NCBI GenBank assembly: GCA_011391075.1
Contig: JAABRF010000011.1
Location: 1-44,770, forward strand
Source of the DNA: Flavobacteriia bacterium
GTDB lineage: Bacteria > Bacteroidota > Bacteroidia > Flavobacteriales > Flavobacteriaceae
DNA: 44,770 bases
Direction of reading: 5' to 3'
Positions 1 to 8,082 of the stretch are shown piece after piece (position 1 is the first letter of the stretch; every line of letters begins with the position of its first letter). The notes below the pieces were generated by a model, which was not told where the DNA came from, ran no database searches, and worked only from the letters and a program-made list of their open reading frames with translations. Position numbers and translations under genes: made by a program.

Positions 1-1838
1 TATGGTTTAGCATTGGCAAAAATAACCCAAAAATCAGGGTCAGCATTTCTGTAAACGGCTGAAATGTAATCTTTCATAATTGAATAGAAAACACCGGCAC
101 CAAAGGTTAAATTTCCTTTGTTAACATTTAAGGCCAACTCCAATTGATTATTTTGTTCAGGTCTCAAATAAGGATTCCCAACATATTCATAACTATCCAC
201 TCCAATTGCCATGTGATAAGCATAACGTTCTATCATGGAAGCTGAGCGAGTTCCCAATCCATAAGCCAATTGAACCAAAGTGCCATTTTTATGATATTTG
301 ATACCAAAGTTTCCACCCAAAGTGTTTTCATCTGTTTTAGCAAACTGACTGCCGTATAAATTTTCAAAACCGGGAACCATTGTACCCATAGGTTTGCCAT
401 AAGCTTGTGTATCCAAAGCTGGATCCAAAACTTCAGCAAAAACAAAATCAGAACGTATTCCCGATGTCACAGACCAATGTTTTGAAAATTTGTAAGTAGC
501 TTCTGCAAAAGCCCCAAAATCTTGTGTGGTTGCATCTTGCCAAACTTTATCGATAAATACTCTTGGAGGATTAAACATCACACCGGTGGGAGACATGAAT
601 ACGGTACGGGTTCTATCTCCGTCTCTTTTAACGATTTCAGCATCCAAACCTGCAAAAATCAAAGCATTCTCATTGGGTCGTAATGTGAATTCCATTTTTC
701 CTCCCATAGAATTGGAAGTAACAGGTGTTTGCGCATCCATCATCGTTATGTTGGGACGTAAAGCATTATTCATCAAGTGATCTACAAAAGTGTAATAACC
801 TTTCAAAGTGAAATTTTGAATGGTTTTAGTCCATTTGTCGATACTGTAATCCAAGGAAGCGGCATAACTATCATCTTTAGGTGAATCCATTGGAAGTCCG
901 GCATGGTCTATGTCTTTACCAAATTTTTGACGCCAATCCAATTGTAATCTATGGTTCTCAAAAGGAACTAATCCCAGTTTGGCTGAATAACTAACAGTGT
1001 TGAATCCGGCTGGGGTTTCTACTCCATTTCCATCTTTATAGTCTCCAAAATCACGGTATTCTCCATTTAATGTGAAATCGTATTTTTCTTTGGCATATTG
1101 AATTTCGGCTCTTGTTACCACATTTTCGCCATTCAATTCATAACCGGCTTGCACGCTTCCATGTAAACCTTGTTCACTTGGTGTTGTAGTGACCATATTG
1201 ACCACACCTCCAAAAGTTTGTCCAAAACGTACAGTATAGGGACCTTTCACAACTTCAATTTTTCCAATTTCTTCAGGAATAACATGTGAAGTTATGGGAT
1301 CCATACGATTGGGACAAGCCGGACAAATCTTGGTTGCACCGTCAAATTTGATGTTCATTTGTTCGTATTTAAAGGCACGCAAAGAAGGCTCGGAAGCCAT
1401 TGCACTGCGTTTCTGAATACTGAAACCGTTGATGTCATTGAATAATTCGGCTGCATTTCGCGGCTGACTTCCTTTTTTAATGTCGTCTACAACCGTGATA
1501 CTATGGGTGATGTCTTCCAATGGATTGGATGACAAAAGAATTTCATCCAAGGAGTTTTGACGCGGCGTAAGTGCGATACTTCCCGCATCTTCGACTTGGA
1601 TGATTTTTGTTTCATAATTGAGATGGTTGATTTCCAATTGAGCATTTTTTGCAGCAATAAGGTTAAATTTTCCTGCAGCATCAGTAGAGGTGAAAGTGTT
1701 TTCTCCCACAACTTTTACAGTTGCATCTGCAATCGGTTCATCGGTAATTAAGTCATAGACTTTTCCTTCAATTTTTTCTTGAGAATAGGTTTCGAAACCT
1801 AAAAAAATAACAAATAGTAGTATGATAAATTTTTGCAT
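1..1838 (-). CDS. TonB-dependent copper receptor, OprC/NosA-like (3' end outside window)
   Basis: Partial gene: the reading frame is open from the ATG at 1838 to the window edge, giving about 612 residues without the end of the barrel. Seen: a signal peptide (about residues 1-20), a carboxypeptidase-regulatory-like beta domain (about 22-90), then a TonB plug. Within the plug, residues 172-181 contain CPACPNRMDP, so C175 and M179 form a CxxxM motif. Known: OprC of Pseudomonas and the related NosA use a CxxxM motif next to a conserved MDPxT segment to bind copper for uptake across the outer membrane. Inference: this receptor supplies copper, which NO-forming nitrite reductases, N2O reductase and copper oxidases need; none of those enzymes is in this window. 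It is probably co-transcribed with the small gene upstream (121 bp gap). The receptor class is certain; the copper substrate is a good inference. Confidence 0.85.
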   Translation of the reverse strand, partial: MQKFIILLFVIFLGFETYSQEKIEGKVYDLITDEPIADATVKVVGENTFTSTDAAGKFNLIAAKNAQLEINHLNYETKIIQVEDAGSIALTPRQNSLDEILLSSNPLEDITHSITVVDDIKKGSQPRNAAELFNDINGFSIQKRSAMASEPSLRAFKYEQMNIKFDGATKICPACPNRMDPITSHVIPEEIGKIEVVKGPYTVRFGQTFGGVVNMVTTTPSEQGLHGSVQAGYELNGENVVTRAEIQYAKEKYDFTLNGEYRDFGDYKDGNGVETPAGFNTVSYSAKLGLVPFENHRLQLDWRQKFGKDIDHAGLPMDSPKDDSYAASLDYSIDKWTKTIQNFTLKGYYTFVDHLMNNALRPNITMMDAQTPVTSNSMGGKMEFTLRPNENALIFAGLDAEIVKRDGDRTRTVFMSPTGVMFNPPRVFIDKVWQDATTQDFGAFAEATYKFSKHWSVTSGIRSDFVFAEVLDPALDTQAYGKPMGTMVPGFENLYGSQFAKTDENTLGGNFGIKYHKNGTLVQLAYGLGTRSASMIERYAYHMAIGVDSYEYVGNPYLRPEQNNQLELALNVNKGNLTFGAGVFYSIMKDYISAVYRNADPDFWVIFANAKP

Positions 1839-1959
1839 TTTTATAAATAATAGTTAAACCAAATGAAGTTCAAATGGTATAGATTAAAACATTACAAACC
1901 AACTTGATATTATTAAATAATTTCAAAGATTAAAGTTTGTTTTCAATAAAATAAATCAA

Positions 1960-2352
1960 TTATGCAAAAAAAGTTGGAGGTCGCAATAGCCCTCGGGTAT
2001 ATGAAGTATAATCAGATTGATTACAATAATTTGGGAGTGTAACCATATCGGTATCATGGTACAATGAAAAATCAAAGGTGAAGAAATCTAATGTAGAAAT
2101 AGGATAATCTTTAAGATTGATGGGAATACTTGAAACAGGTTTTTGATCATTATGTATTGGGTCAATCTTGTTCATTTGTTTTTCTAGGTAACAAGTTCCG
2201 TTACATTCCAAATAAGGTTTATTTTTATTTTCACAAAGCTCTTTGGAAATGTAATCATAATTCATATAGTACTCAACCACGGGAAGAATAGGTCTTACCA
2301 TAGCAAGCATATATAGAAAAGTGAATACTATGCCAAAGATTTGTTGTTTCAA
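1960..2352 (-). CDS. Small membrane-anchored protein with CNGxCYL cysteine motif
   Basis: A 130-residue protein of no assigned function. Residues 3-25 are hydrophobic (signal anchor or uncleaved signal). They are followed by a conserved-looking core, YYMNYDYISKELCENK, and a cysteine pair in the motif CNGTCYLEKQM; another cysteine lies near the C-terminus, which ends in PPTFFA. I recall similar short proteins near metal-related genes in Bacteroidota, but no named family. The start is TTG at 2352, chosen because a TAnnTTTG box lies only about 24 bp upstream; the first in-frame ATG (2310) would cut the hydrophobic segment. The gene precedes the copper-type TonB receptor on the same strand, so a periplasmic metal-handling accessory role is plausible. 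That role rests on context and the cysteines only. Confidence 0.6.
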   Translation of the reverse strand: MKQQIFGIVFTFLYMLAMVRPILPVVEYYMNYDYISKELCENKNKPYLECNGTCYLEKQMNKIDPIHNDQKPVSSIPINLKDYPISTLDFFTFDFSLYHDTDMVTLPNYCNQSDYTSYTRGLLRPPTFFA

Positions 2353-2375
2353 TGGAGATTTGGTTTGTGAATTAG

Positions 2376-2419
2376 CAAATATATATAAATTTGTTTTTTG
2401 ATTACAATAGTTATTGTAA
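2376..2419 (-). promoter_or_regulatory. Promoter of the copper-receptor operon with upstream palindrome
   Basis: On the minus strand TATATTTG (2383-2376) fits the Bacteroidota -7 consensus TAnnTTTG. No TTTG is found at -33. Instead an 18-bp palindrome with perfect 8-bp arms, TTACAATAGTTATTGTAA (2402-2419), is centred about 40 bp upstream of the predicted start of transcription. That is the usual place for a class II activator. The protein that binds it is unknown. Confidence 0.45.
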
Positions 2420-2424
2420 GATAT

Positions 2425-2629
2425 TTGATAATTTATATTTTTATCAAATTTTTATTAAAAAATCAAATGAAAGTCAAAAAAAGTTTTATTTTTGAGCAAA
2501 CTGTTTCCTTGTAGAAAATAAAGATGTTTAATCAGTTTATCGATTGGGATGAAAACATATTTCTTTCCTTTCGGAATCATCAGTTAAAATTGAACCATAG
2601 ATAACAATCACAAATTTTCAATTTTAACT
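2425..2629. promoter_or_regulatory. Inverted repeats between the copper-receptor operon and the rrf2 gene
   Basis: The roughly 300-bp divergent gap holds two further inverted repeats. TTGATAA (2425-2431) pairs with TTATCAA (2441-2447) across 9 bp. AGTTAAAATTGAA (2582-2594) pairs perfectly with TTCAATTTTAACT (2617-2629) across 22 bp and ends 22 bp before the regulator start codon. The second could be an autoregulatory operator or a leader hairpin. No convincing -7/-33 promoter was found for the regulator gene. Confidence 0.4.
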
Positions 2630-2651
2630 ATAATTATTTAATTTGAATCCT

Positions 2652-3104
2652 ATGTTATCCAATGCTTCCAAATATGCCATTCGCGCCGTTTTATTTTTAG
2701 CTGAAAAAAGCGAAATGCACCAAAAATACAGTGCAGTTGAAATAGCTGAAGCTTTGGAAATCCCAAATCATTTTATAGCCAAATTGTTACAGCAATTAGC
2801 CAAAAATCATATCATCAGTTCCACAAAAGGGCCCAATGGTGGTTTTTATTTGAATGCCAAAAATTTGCAATTAAAAGTATGTGATATCCTAAATGTCATA
2901 GAAATTAAAAAGGTCTTTGAAGGTTGCTTTTTGGGACTACCTAAATGTAGTGATGTAAATCCTTGTCCTGTTCATCATGTTGTAGCCGGGTTTAGAGAAA
3001 AAATTTTAGTTAAGTTTGAACATCAGACCATTCAAGAATTTGCTGATGAAGTAAAATTGAAGGGTACTTTTATTTCTCACAAAGGACTATCACCTTCCAT
3101 TTAA
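2652..3104 (+). CDS. Rrf2-family transcriptional regulator, NsrR/IscR-like
   Basis: A 150-residue winged-helix regulator of the Rrf2 family. The N-terminal helix LSNASKYAIRAVLFLA, the recognition helix region (residues 36-56, PNHFIAKLLQQLAKNHII) and the wing (KGPNGGF, 59-65) are typical. C92, C99 and C105, followed by PVHH, match the cluster-binding cysteines of IscR and NsrR in number and place, though the first spacing is one residue longer. Known: such proteins bind an Fe-S cluster and lose DNA binding on exposure to NO or oxidative stress. Inference: it represses the downstream norCB genes, whose promoter carries two matching palindromes. ATG at 2652 is preferred over the TTG at 2643 because family members start close to the LSNASKYA segment. 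NsrR versus another Rrf2 subgroup cannot be settled here. Confidence 0.9.
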   Translation: MLSNASKYAIRAVLFLAEKSEMHQKYSAVEIAEALEIPNHFIAKLLQQLAKNHIISSTKGPNGGFYLNAKNLQLKVCDILNVIEIKKVFEGCFLGLPKCSDVNPCPVHHVVAGFREKILVKFEHQTIQEFADEVKLKGTFISHKGLSPSI

Positions 3105-3120
3105 TTTTTTAAAAATATAA

Positions 3121-3184
3121 AATACTATTTGGTATTATAATATTTATTACTATCTTTGTATTATAAAAAATACTAAATAGTATT
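3121..3184 (+). promoter_or_regulatory. norCB promoter flanked by two 16-bp operators
   Basis: A textbook Bacteroidota promoter: TTTG (3128-3131), a 19-bp spacer, and TATCTTTG (3151-3158). Two palindromes bracket it. AATACTATTTGGTATT (3121-3136) covers the -33 element, and AATACTAAATAGTATT (3169-3184) lies just after the predicted transcription start. Both fit AATACTA-NN-TAGTATT; the second is perfect and the first has one mismatch. Centres are 48 bp apart. Placement over -33 and downstream of +1 suggests repression, most simply by the adjacent Rrf2 protein. Confidence 0.75.
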
Positions 3185-3206
3185 ATATTAACTTAAACCA
3201 AATTTT

Positions 3207-3647
3207 ATGTTATCAAAAAAACAAGCAAGGGCTTTTTTCTTGGGAGGGACGGTGGTTACTTTTCTTATTTTTATAGGATTGACTGTATATTCCTTGTCAA
3301 AAGCACAAGATCAAACGAACCGAGACAATATTACTGAGTCGGTGGTTAGAGGTAAAAAAATATGGGAAAAGAACAACTGTATGGGTTGTCATTCCTTATT
3401 TGGAGAAGGGGCATACTATGCACCTGAATTGACCAAAGTCATTGATCGTCGAGGTGAAGCCTATGTAAAAGGGGTTTTGATGTCACCTGTACCTTGGCAA
3501 ATCAATGGCCGTAAAATGGTTGCTTACAACATGAGTGAAGCTGATGCACTCGATGTTGTCGAGTTCTTTAAATGGACCGGACAAGTCGATTTAAACGGAT
3601 TTGAACGCGTTATTTCGCCATTAGCAAAAGAAAAAGCAGCACAATAA
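3207..3647 (+). CDS. norC: Nitric oxide reductase cytochrome c subunit NorC
   Basis: A 146-residue small subunit of cytochrome c-dependent nitric oxide reductase. It has one N-terminal membrane anchor (about residues 9-31) and a periplasmic monohaem domain with CMGCH at 58-62; M104 or M109 (GRKMVAYNM) is the likely sixth haem ligand. Known role: it takes electrons from periplasmic donors and passes them to NorB for 2 NO to N2O. The gene sits 120 bp before norB and is expressed from the operator-flanked promoter upstream. Length and the segments SLFGEGAYYAPELT and MSEADALDVVEFFKW are typical of NorC. Confidence 0.96.
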   Translation: MLSKKQARAFFLGGTVVTFLIFIGLTVYSLSKAQDQTNRDNITESVVRGKKIWEKNNCMGCHSLFGEGAYYAPELTKVIDRRGEAYVKGVLMSPVPWQINGRKMVAYNMSEADALDVVEFFKWTGQVDLNGFERVISPLAKEKAAQ

Positions 3648-3704
3648 ATTTTAATCCAAGTATTATGAAATAGCCACAAAAAGATATCAAACCTTTCAGG
3701 ATTG

Positions 3705-3722
3705 TTCCGATAGTTATTGGAA
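3705..3722. repeat. Degenerate copy of the CCCGATAGCTATCGGG palindrome
   Basis: TTCCGATAGTTATTGGAA lies in the norC-norB spacer. It is a decayed relative of the palindromic repeat found intact near 5415, 6275 and 14061. It overlaps the TTG that would extend norB at its N-terminus, which argues against that longer start. Confidence 0.5.
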
Positions 3723-3767
3723 ATGGCTATTCCAAGGTACCTTTTAATAACAAATAAATATAAAAAG

Positions 3768-5114
3768 ATGAAATATAAAACGCAGAAGATTGCCTATTGG
3801 TTTTGGGCACTTTCCATGTTACTTTTAGTTTTGCAAATTACCTATGGTTTTATCATGGGATTTGCGAGAATTGGAATGGATAATTTACACGAATTTATTC
3901 CATTTAATACAGCTAGAGCAGTTCATACCAACCTATTGGTTGTGTGGTTATTATCCGGATTTATGGGTGCTGCTTATTACATTATTCCCGAAGAAGCACA
4001 AAGAGAATTAGTCAAACCAAAATTGGCATTTCTTCAATTGATTTCACTGGCTCTAGTAGGTGTTATAGCCATTATTGGTTACCATTTCAACTGGTGGGAA
4101 GGTCGAAAATTTTTGGAAATTCCACGTCCTTTAGACTATTTGGTAGTAGTCAATGTCTTACTCTTTCTAGGATTGATACTTTGGACTTTATTTACAGGAA
4201 AACGTCGCACAACAACCGCATTGGTTCTTTCTATGGGATTGCTTTTTGCAGCACTGCTTTACTTGCCTGGAATGATTGATTTTGACAGTCAAACGATGGA
4301 TTCCTTTTTCCGTTGGTGGGTAGTACATCTATGGGTTGAAGGCGTTTGGGAATTAATTATGGGTGGTATTCTATCTTTCCTTTTGATAAAATTGACAGGA
4401 GTAGACAGAGAAGTTATTGAAAAATGGTTGTACGTCATTGTTGGTTTGACTTTTTTATCCGGAATTCTCGGTACCGGACACCATTATTATTATATAGGAG
4501 TCAATAAAATATGGTTGATTGTAGGTGGAATTTTCTCAGCATTGGAACCTTTGGCTTTCTTGGCAATGGCTCTATTTGCAGTCAATATGTACCGAAAAGG
4601 GGAAAGAAATCATCCCAATAAAATTGCATTGTATTGGACTCTAGGTTCTGCAATTTTATCATTTGTAGGAGCAGGATTGTTGGGATTTGCACATACTTTA
4701 CCACAAGTCAATCTATACACACACGGAACGTTGGTTACTGCCATGCATGGCCATTTGGCTTTTTGGGGTGCTTATGGGATGATTGTATTTGCAATTATAA
4801 GTTATGCTTTGCCCAATTTGACCGGTAGGAAATTGTATGATACAGCAGGAGCACGACTGGCATTTTGGTTGTCCAATATAGGTATGTTGGGTATGACCAT
4901 AGCTTTTGGAGTTGCTGGTGTAGCCCAAACATATCTAGAAAGACGTTTCAAAATGGATTTTATGCAAGTACAGAATGAAATCAAAGTTCATTTTGTAGTA
5001 TTGATTCTAATGGCTACTTTATTCGCCATCGGAATTACTTATTATATCATCCAATTTATCAGATATGGGGTACCCAATGACGAAGCATTGGAAGTAGAAA
5101 TGAATAAAAAATAA
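3768..5114 (+). CDS. norB: Nitric oxide reductase catalytic subunit NorB
   Basis: A 448-residue, roughly 12-helix haem-copper oxidase superfamily protein that reduces NO to N2O in the inner membrane. All ligands are visible: H53 and H329 (haem b), H327 (haem b3), and H187, H238 and H239 (FeB), with E191, E195 and E260 as the conserved glutamates. From H187 onward they keep a constant offset of 20 from the Pseudomonas aeruginosa NorB numbering (H207, E211, H258, H259, E280, H347, H349). There is no N-terminal quinol-oxidising extension, so it is cNor and needs NorC. The start at 3768 (MKYKTQKIAYWFWALS) matches family N-termini; the upstream TTG at 3717 would add 17 residues that overlap a repeat. 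Confidence 0.97.
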   Translation: MKYKTQKIAYWFWALSMLLLVLQITYGFIMGFARIGMDNLHEFIPFNTARAVHTNLLVVWLLSGFMGAAYYIIPEEAQRELVKPKLAFLQLISLALVGVIAIIGYHFNWWEGRKFLEIPRPLDYLVVVNVLLFLGLILWTLFTGKRRTTTALVLSMGLLFAALLYLPGMIDFDSQTMDSFFRWWVVHLWVEGVWELIMGGILSFLLIKLTGVDREVIEKWLYVIVGLTFLSGILGTGHHYYYIGVNKIWLIVGGIFSALEPLAFLAMALFAVNMYRKGERNHPNKIALYWTLGSAILSFVGAGLLGFAHTLPQVNLYTHGTLVTAMHGHLAFWGAYGMIVFAIISYALPNLTGRKLYDTAGARLAFWLSNIGMLGMTIAFGVAGVAQTYLERRFKMDFMQVQNEIKVHFVVLILMATLFAIGITYYIIQFIRYGVPNDEALEVEMNKK

Positions 5115-5131
5115 TTATTTAGATAAGTCCA

Positions 5132-5195
5132 AAAACCGTCTTAATTGAGTTGAATTCCATACTTTTTTAACTCTTTTTAAGACGGTTTTATTTTT
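5132..5195 (+). terminator. Terminator after norCB
   Basis: AAAACCGTCTTAA (5132-5144) pairs perfectly with TTAAGACGGTTTT (5177-5189) and a T-rich tail follows. An inner GAGTT/AACTC pair can extend the hairpin. It separates norCB from norQDEF, so the latter need their own promoter or read-through. Confidence 0.8.
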
Positions 5196-5476
5196 GAATT
5201 AATATAATGAAATGAGCATAAAATAAGCATCATACCAACCGAAATGTTTATAGAGTTCATTCCACTCGCCTCGCTTCGAAGCGGGTCTGACCATAAAAAA
5301 ACAACTGCGCTAGCAAATCAGTGAACTCCGCAAAATAAATAAATAAAAAGTGAACTAAATAAGTATAAACAGATGAAATGTCCATAAGCAAAGTTGCATA
5401 CCAACTGGGAATTTCCCGATAGCTATCGGGATTGGTCATTCCATCTGACCATTAAAAAACAAACAATTATAAACAG
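5196..5476. repeat. Duplicated and shuffled leader region upstream of norQ
   Basis: This 280-bp gap has no plausible gene but contains paired short repeats. TATAAACAGATGAA occurs at 5363-5376 and at 5468-5481, where it forms the norQ start. CATACCAAC occurs at 5231 and 5396, and TCTGACCAT at 5286 and 5444. A perfect palindrome CCCGATAGCTATCGGG lies at 5415-5430 and a second, CGCTTCGAAGCG, near 5272. The first TATAAACAGATGAA copy opens only MKCP and a stop. It looks like a partial duplication of the norQ leader. No clear promoter was found; TATTTTTG at 5189-5196, in the terminator tail, is the only -7 match. Confidence 0.5.
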
Positions 5477-6250
5477 ATGAATATACCCTATTACTTACCC
5501 ATTGAAAAAGAAGTCGAAGTTTTTGAACATTGTTATCAAAATCGGCTTCCCATTTTATTGAAAGGTCCTACAGGAACCGGAAAATCGAGATTTGTGGAGT
5601 TTATGGCACATCGATTGGAAAAACCTCTAATTACTGTTGCTTGTCATGAAGAAACTTCGGCAACTGATTTGATTGGACGATTTCTACTCAAAGGGACTGA
5701 AACGGTATGGGTAGATGGTCCATTAACCAAAGCAGTGAAGGAAGGACATCTAATTTATTTGGATGAAATTGCAGAAGCTCGCCCTGATATTATTGTTGCC
5801 ATTCATCCATTGACAGATCATCGCAGGAAATTGTATATTGATAAATTGGGAGAAACCATTGAAGCACATCCCGATTTCTCAATGATTGTTTCATTTAATC
5901 CTGGTTATCAAAAAGGGTTTAAAGAATTGAAACCTTCTACCAAACAACGTTTTGTAGCACTTTCTTTCAAATATCCATCTGAAAAAGCTGAAATCGAAAT
6001 TTTATTAAATGAAACCAAAATAGATGAAAATACTGCTAAATGTTTGGTTAAAATAGCTCAAAAAATAAGAAATTTAACGGAATTAGGTTTAGCCGAAACC
6101 GTTTCTACCCGACTTTTGGTCGATGCAGCCAAACTCATCGCAGGTAGTTTACCCAAACGCCTATCAGTAGAAGTAGCCATTTTGCAACCGCTTACAGATG
6201 AGGAGGAAACTTTAGCTGCTTTAAGAGATTTGGCAAATCTTTATTTGTAA
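5477..6250 (+). CDS. norQ: NorQ AAA+ ATPase (CbbQ/NirQ/NorQ family)
   Basis: A 257-residue cytoplasmic MoxR-class AAA+ ATPase. Walker A is GPTGTGKS (30-37) and Walker B is LIYLDE (92-97), followed by the family segment ARPDIIVAIHPLTDHRR. C-terminal CbbQ/NorQ residues are present (ETVSTRLLVDAAKLI). Known: NorQ works with the VWA protein NorD to activate NorCB, probably by insertion of the FeB iron into NorB. It is the first gene of norQ-norD-norE-norF. The 257-residue length is normal for the family. Confidence 0.95.
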   Translation: MNIPYYLPIEKEVEVFEHCYQNRLPILLKGPTGTGKSRFVEFMAHRLEKPLITVACHEETSATDLIGRFLLKGTETVWVDGPLTKAVKEGHLIYLDEIAEARPDIIVAIHPLTDHRRKLYIDKLGETIEAHPDFSMIVSFNPGYQKGFKELKPSTKQRFVALSFKYPSEKAEIEILLNETKIDENTAKCLVKIAQKIRNLTELGLAETVSTRLLVDAAKLIAGSLPKRLSVEVAILQPLTDEEETLAALRDLANLYL

Positions 6251-6274
6251 TTTGCATATCAGTCCTTTAACAAT

Positions 6275-6290
6275 CCCGAATGCTTTCGGG
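6275..6290. repeat. Palindromic repeat in the norQ-norD junction
   Basis: CCCGAATGCTTTCGGG, a variant of the dispersed palindrome, lies between norQ and norD. It contains an in-frame ATG (6280) that would extend norD by 10 residues; the repeat nature of this stretch makes the next ATG (6310) the better start. Confidence 0.6.
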
Positions 6291-6309
6291 ACAAATTAGT
6301 ATATTTAAA

Positions 6310-8082
6310 ATGGGTTTCGACGAATTTCTCTTTGGAAAAATTTCCAATTTTTATCGCTCTAAAAGAGACAACAAACTCCAACAACTGGAGCAAACGGTTA
6401 GTTTGGAAGTGATGAAATCTCGTTTGACCCTTATTGCCCGAGCTTTGACCAAAGAAGAAATTGAAATTTTTCCTGCTGAACGTGAAGGAGGATTTAAAAA
6501 TCACAACTTTTTTTTGCCTCATCTTTTTTTTGCATTTCCTGAAAAATATAAAAATGAACAATTTTACATTTTTAGAATATTGTATTTATGCATTCAAAAA
6601 AAACTGAATTTGAATGCAAGTCCATCAGAACAGTTATCTGATGTAGATGCAAAGAAAAAAGCTGAATGGGCTGCGCCTTTGGTACTAGAGCGTTTAGCTA
6701 TAGAATTCCCCACTTTTTTTTCATTTTATCACGAATTGATGGCGCATATTGAAACTCAAAAAGATCCCAAAAAAAAGTTTGACCAAACTTATGTTTATGG
6801 GAAATTTATGAGCCCTTTAGTGGATCAAAATCTTTTGAACCCATCCAATAAAAATTTTGAAAATAATTTCAAAAATTCACCTAATTCAACTGTAAATACC
6901 ATTATTAAAGCCCAAAATCGTATTGAAAGTATTCAAAGTTTAAACGTTGATAAAAAACAAAAAGAAGATGCAACCATTTATCACGACTTGGAAAAATTGC
7001 GAACAGCCGATGAATTTAACGGAAATTGGAAAGATTTTGACGGCGATGATGAACTGCAAAAACACCAAGAAGCACTCAAAGAATTGCGCATGCAATTTAC
7101 AGTTAGAGTAGATGATGAAGTGCATAGTGTATTGCAAAGTGAGTTTGTTGAGAATACCCAAATAGCTGAGGTAGAAAGTGATGCATCACAAAATGTATTT
7201 TATTCCTATAATGAATGGGATTATTCCCAACGTCAATATAAAAAAGATTATTGCAAAATTGTCCCTTTAAATCCACCAATTTCTCATCCAACCTATTATG
7301 CCAAAACCATTGTGGAAAATCAAGCTACATTGAATAGCTTGCGTAAAAAATTAGTTTCACTCAATAACAAATTTAAACAACAAAACCTACGACGTCAAGG
7401 AGATGATTTTGACTTGGATGCAGTAACCGATTTTTCTGTGAGTATCATGAGTGGTCATACACCATCGGAAAATATTTATATTGATAAACAAAAACTTGAA
7501 AAAGATCTTTCGATTCTATTGCTAATTGACAATTCACTTTCCAGTGATTCTTACGTGATAAATAATAAAGTGATTGAAGTTGAAAAGCAAGTTTCTATAC
7601 TTTTTGGAGAGATATTAAATGAATTTCAAGTGGACTTTGCTTTGACGGCTTTCCATTCCAAAACCAGAAATCATATCAATTTTATAACTTTAAAAGATTT
7701 TGATGAAAATTGGCACACTGCCAAACATAAAATAGGTTCCTTAGAACCTCAAGGTTATACCCGAATTGGAGCACCACTTCGTCATGCTTCTACTTTGTTG
7801 CAAAAAAGAGGTACCCAAAACCGATGGGTCGTTTTGTTGTCGGATGGGAAACCCAATGATTACGATCGTTATGAAGGAAAATATGGAGTCAATGACGTTA
7901 AACAAGCGCTTCGTGAAATGAAATCGGAAGGCATTCAAACCTATGCTTTGGCTATTGAAAAACAAGCAAAATACTATTTACCAACAATGTTTGGACACAA
8001 TCATTTTCAGATTTTATCATCACCGGTAGAATTATTACAAGCTTTAATCAAACTCTATGAACGCATCCGACACAAAAATTGA
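6310..8082 (+). CDS. norD: NorD, VWA-domain activator of nitric oxide reductase
   Basis: A 590-residue cytoplasmic protein. The N-terminus (MGFDEFLFGKISNFY) is typical of NorD. The long charged middle part is variable. The C-terminal von Willebrand A domain carries the MIDAS motif D407-N-S409-L-S411 (in ILLLIDNSLSS) and a later LLSDGKPNDY segment with its conserved Asp. Known: NorD partners NorQ in maturing cNor. It overlaps norE by 26 bp, which suggests translational coupling. The start at 6310 is preferred over the ATG at 6280, which lies inside a palindromic repeat. Confidence 0.93.
   Translation: MGFDEFLFGKISNFYRSKRDNKLQQLEQTVSLEVMKSRLTLIARALTKEEIEIFPAEREGGFKNHNFFLPHLFFAFPEKYKNEQFYIFRILYLCIQKKLNLNASPSEQLSDVDAKKKAEWAAPLVLERLAIEFPTFFSFYHELMAHIETQKDPKKKFDQTYVYGKFMSPLVDQNLLNPSNKNFENNFKNSPNSTVNTIIKAQNRIESIQSLNVDKKQKEDATIYHDLEKLRTADEFNGNWKDFDGDDELQKHQEALKELRMQFTVRVDDEVHSVLQSEFVENTQIAEVESDASQNVFYSYNEWDYSQRQYKKDYCKIVPLNPPISHPTYYAKTIVENQATLNSLRKKLVSLNNKFKQQNLRRQGDDFDLDAVTDFSVSIMSGHTPSENIYIDKQKLEKDLSILLLIDNSLSSDSYVINNKVIEVEKQVSILFGEILNEFQVDFALTAFHSKTRNHINFITLKDFDENWHTAKHKIGSLEPQGYTRIGAPLRHASTLLQKRGTQNRWVVLLSDGKPNDYDRYEGKYGVNDVKQALREMKSEGIQTYALAIEKQAKYYLPTMFGHNHFQILSSPVELLQALIKLYERIRHKN

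Noticed and set aside
3717-3767. 17-residue N-terminal extension of NorB from a TTG codon
   Set aside because: Overlaps a degenerate palindromic repeat, and NorB proteins normally begin at the MKYK-type segment encoded from 3768.
5257-5439. 60-residue minus-strand open frame in the norB-norQ gap
   Set aside because: It runs through palindromes and the duplicated leader repeats and resembles no protein.
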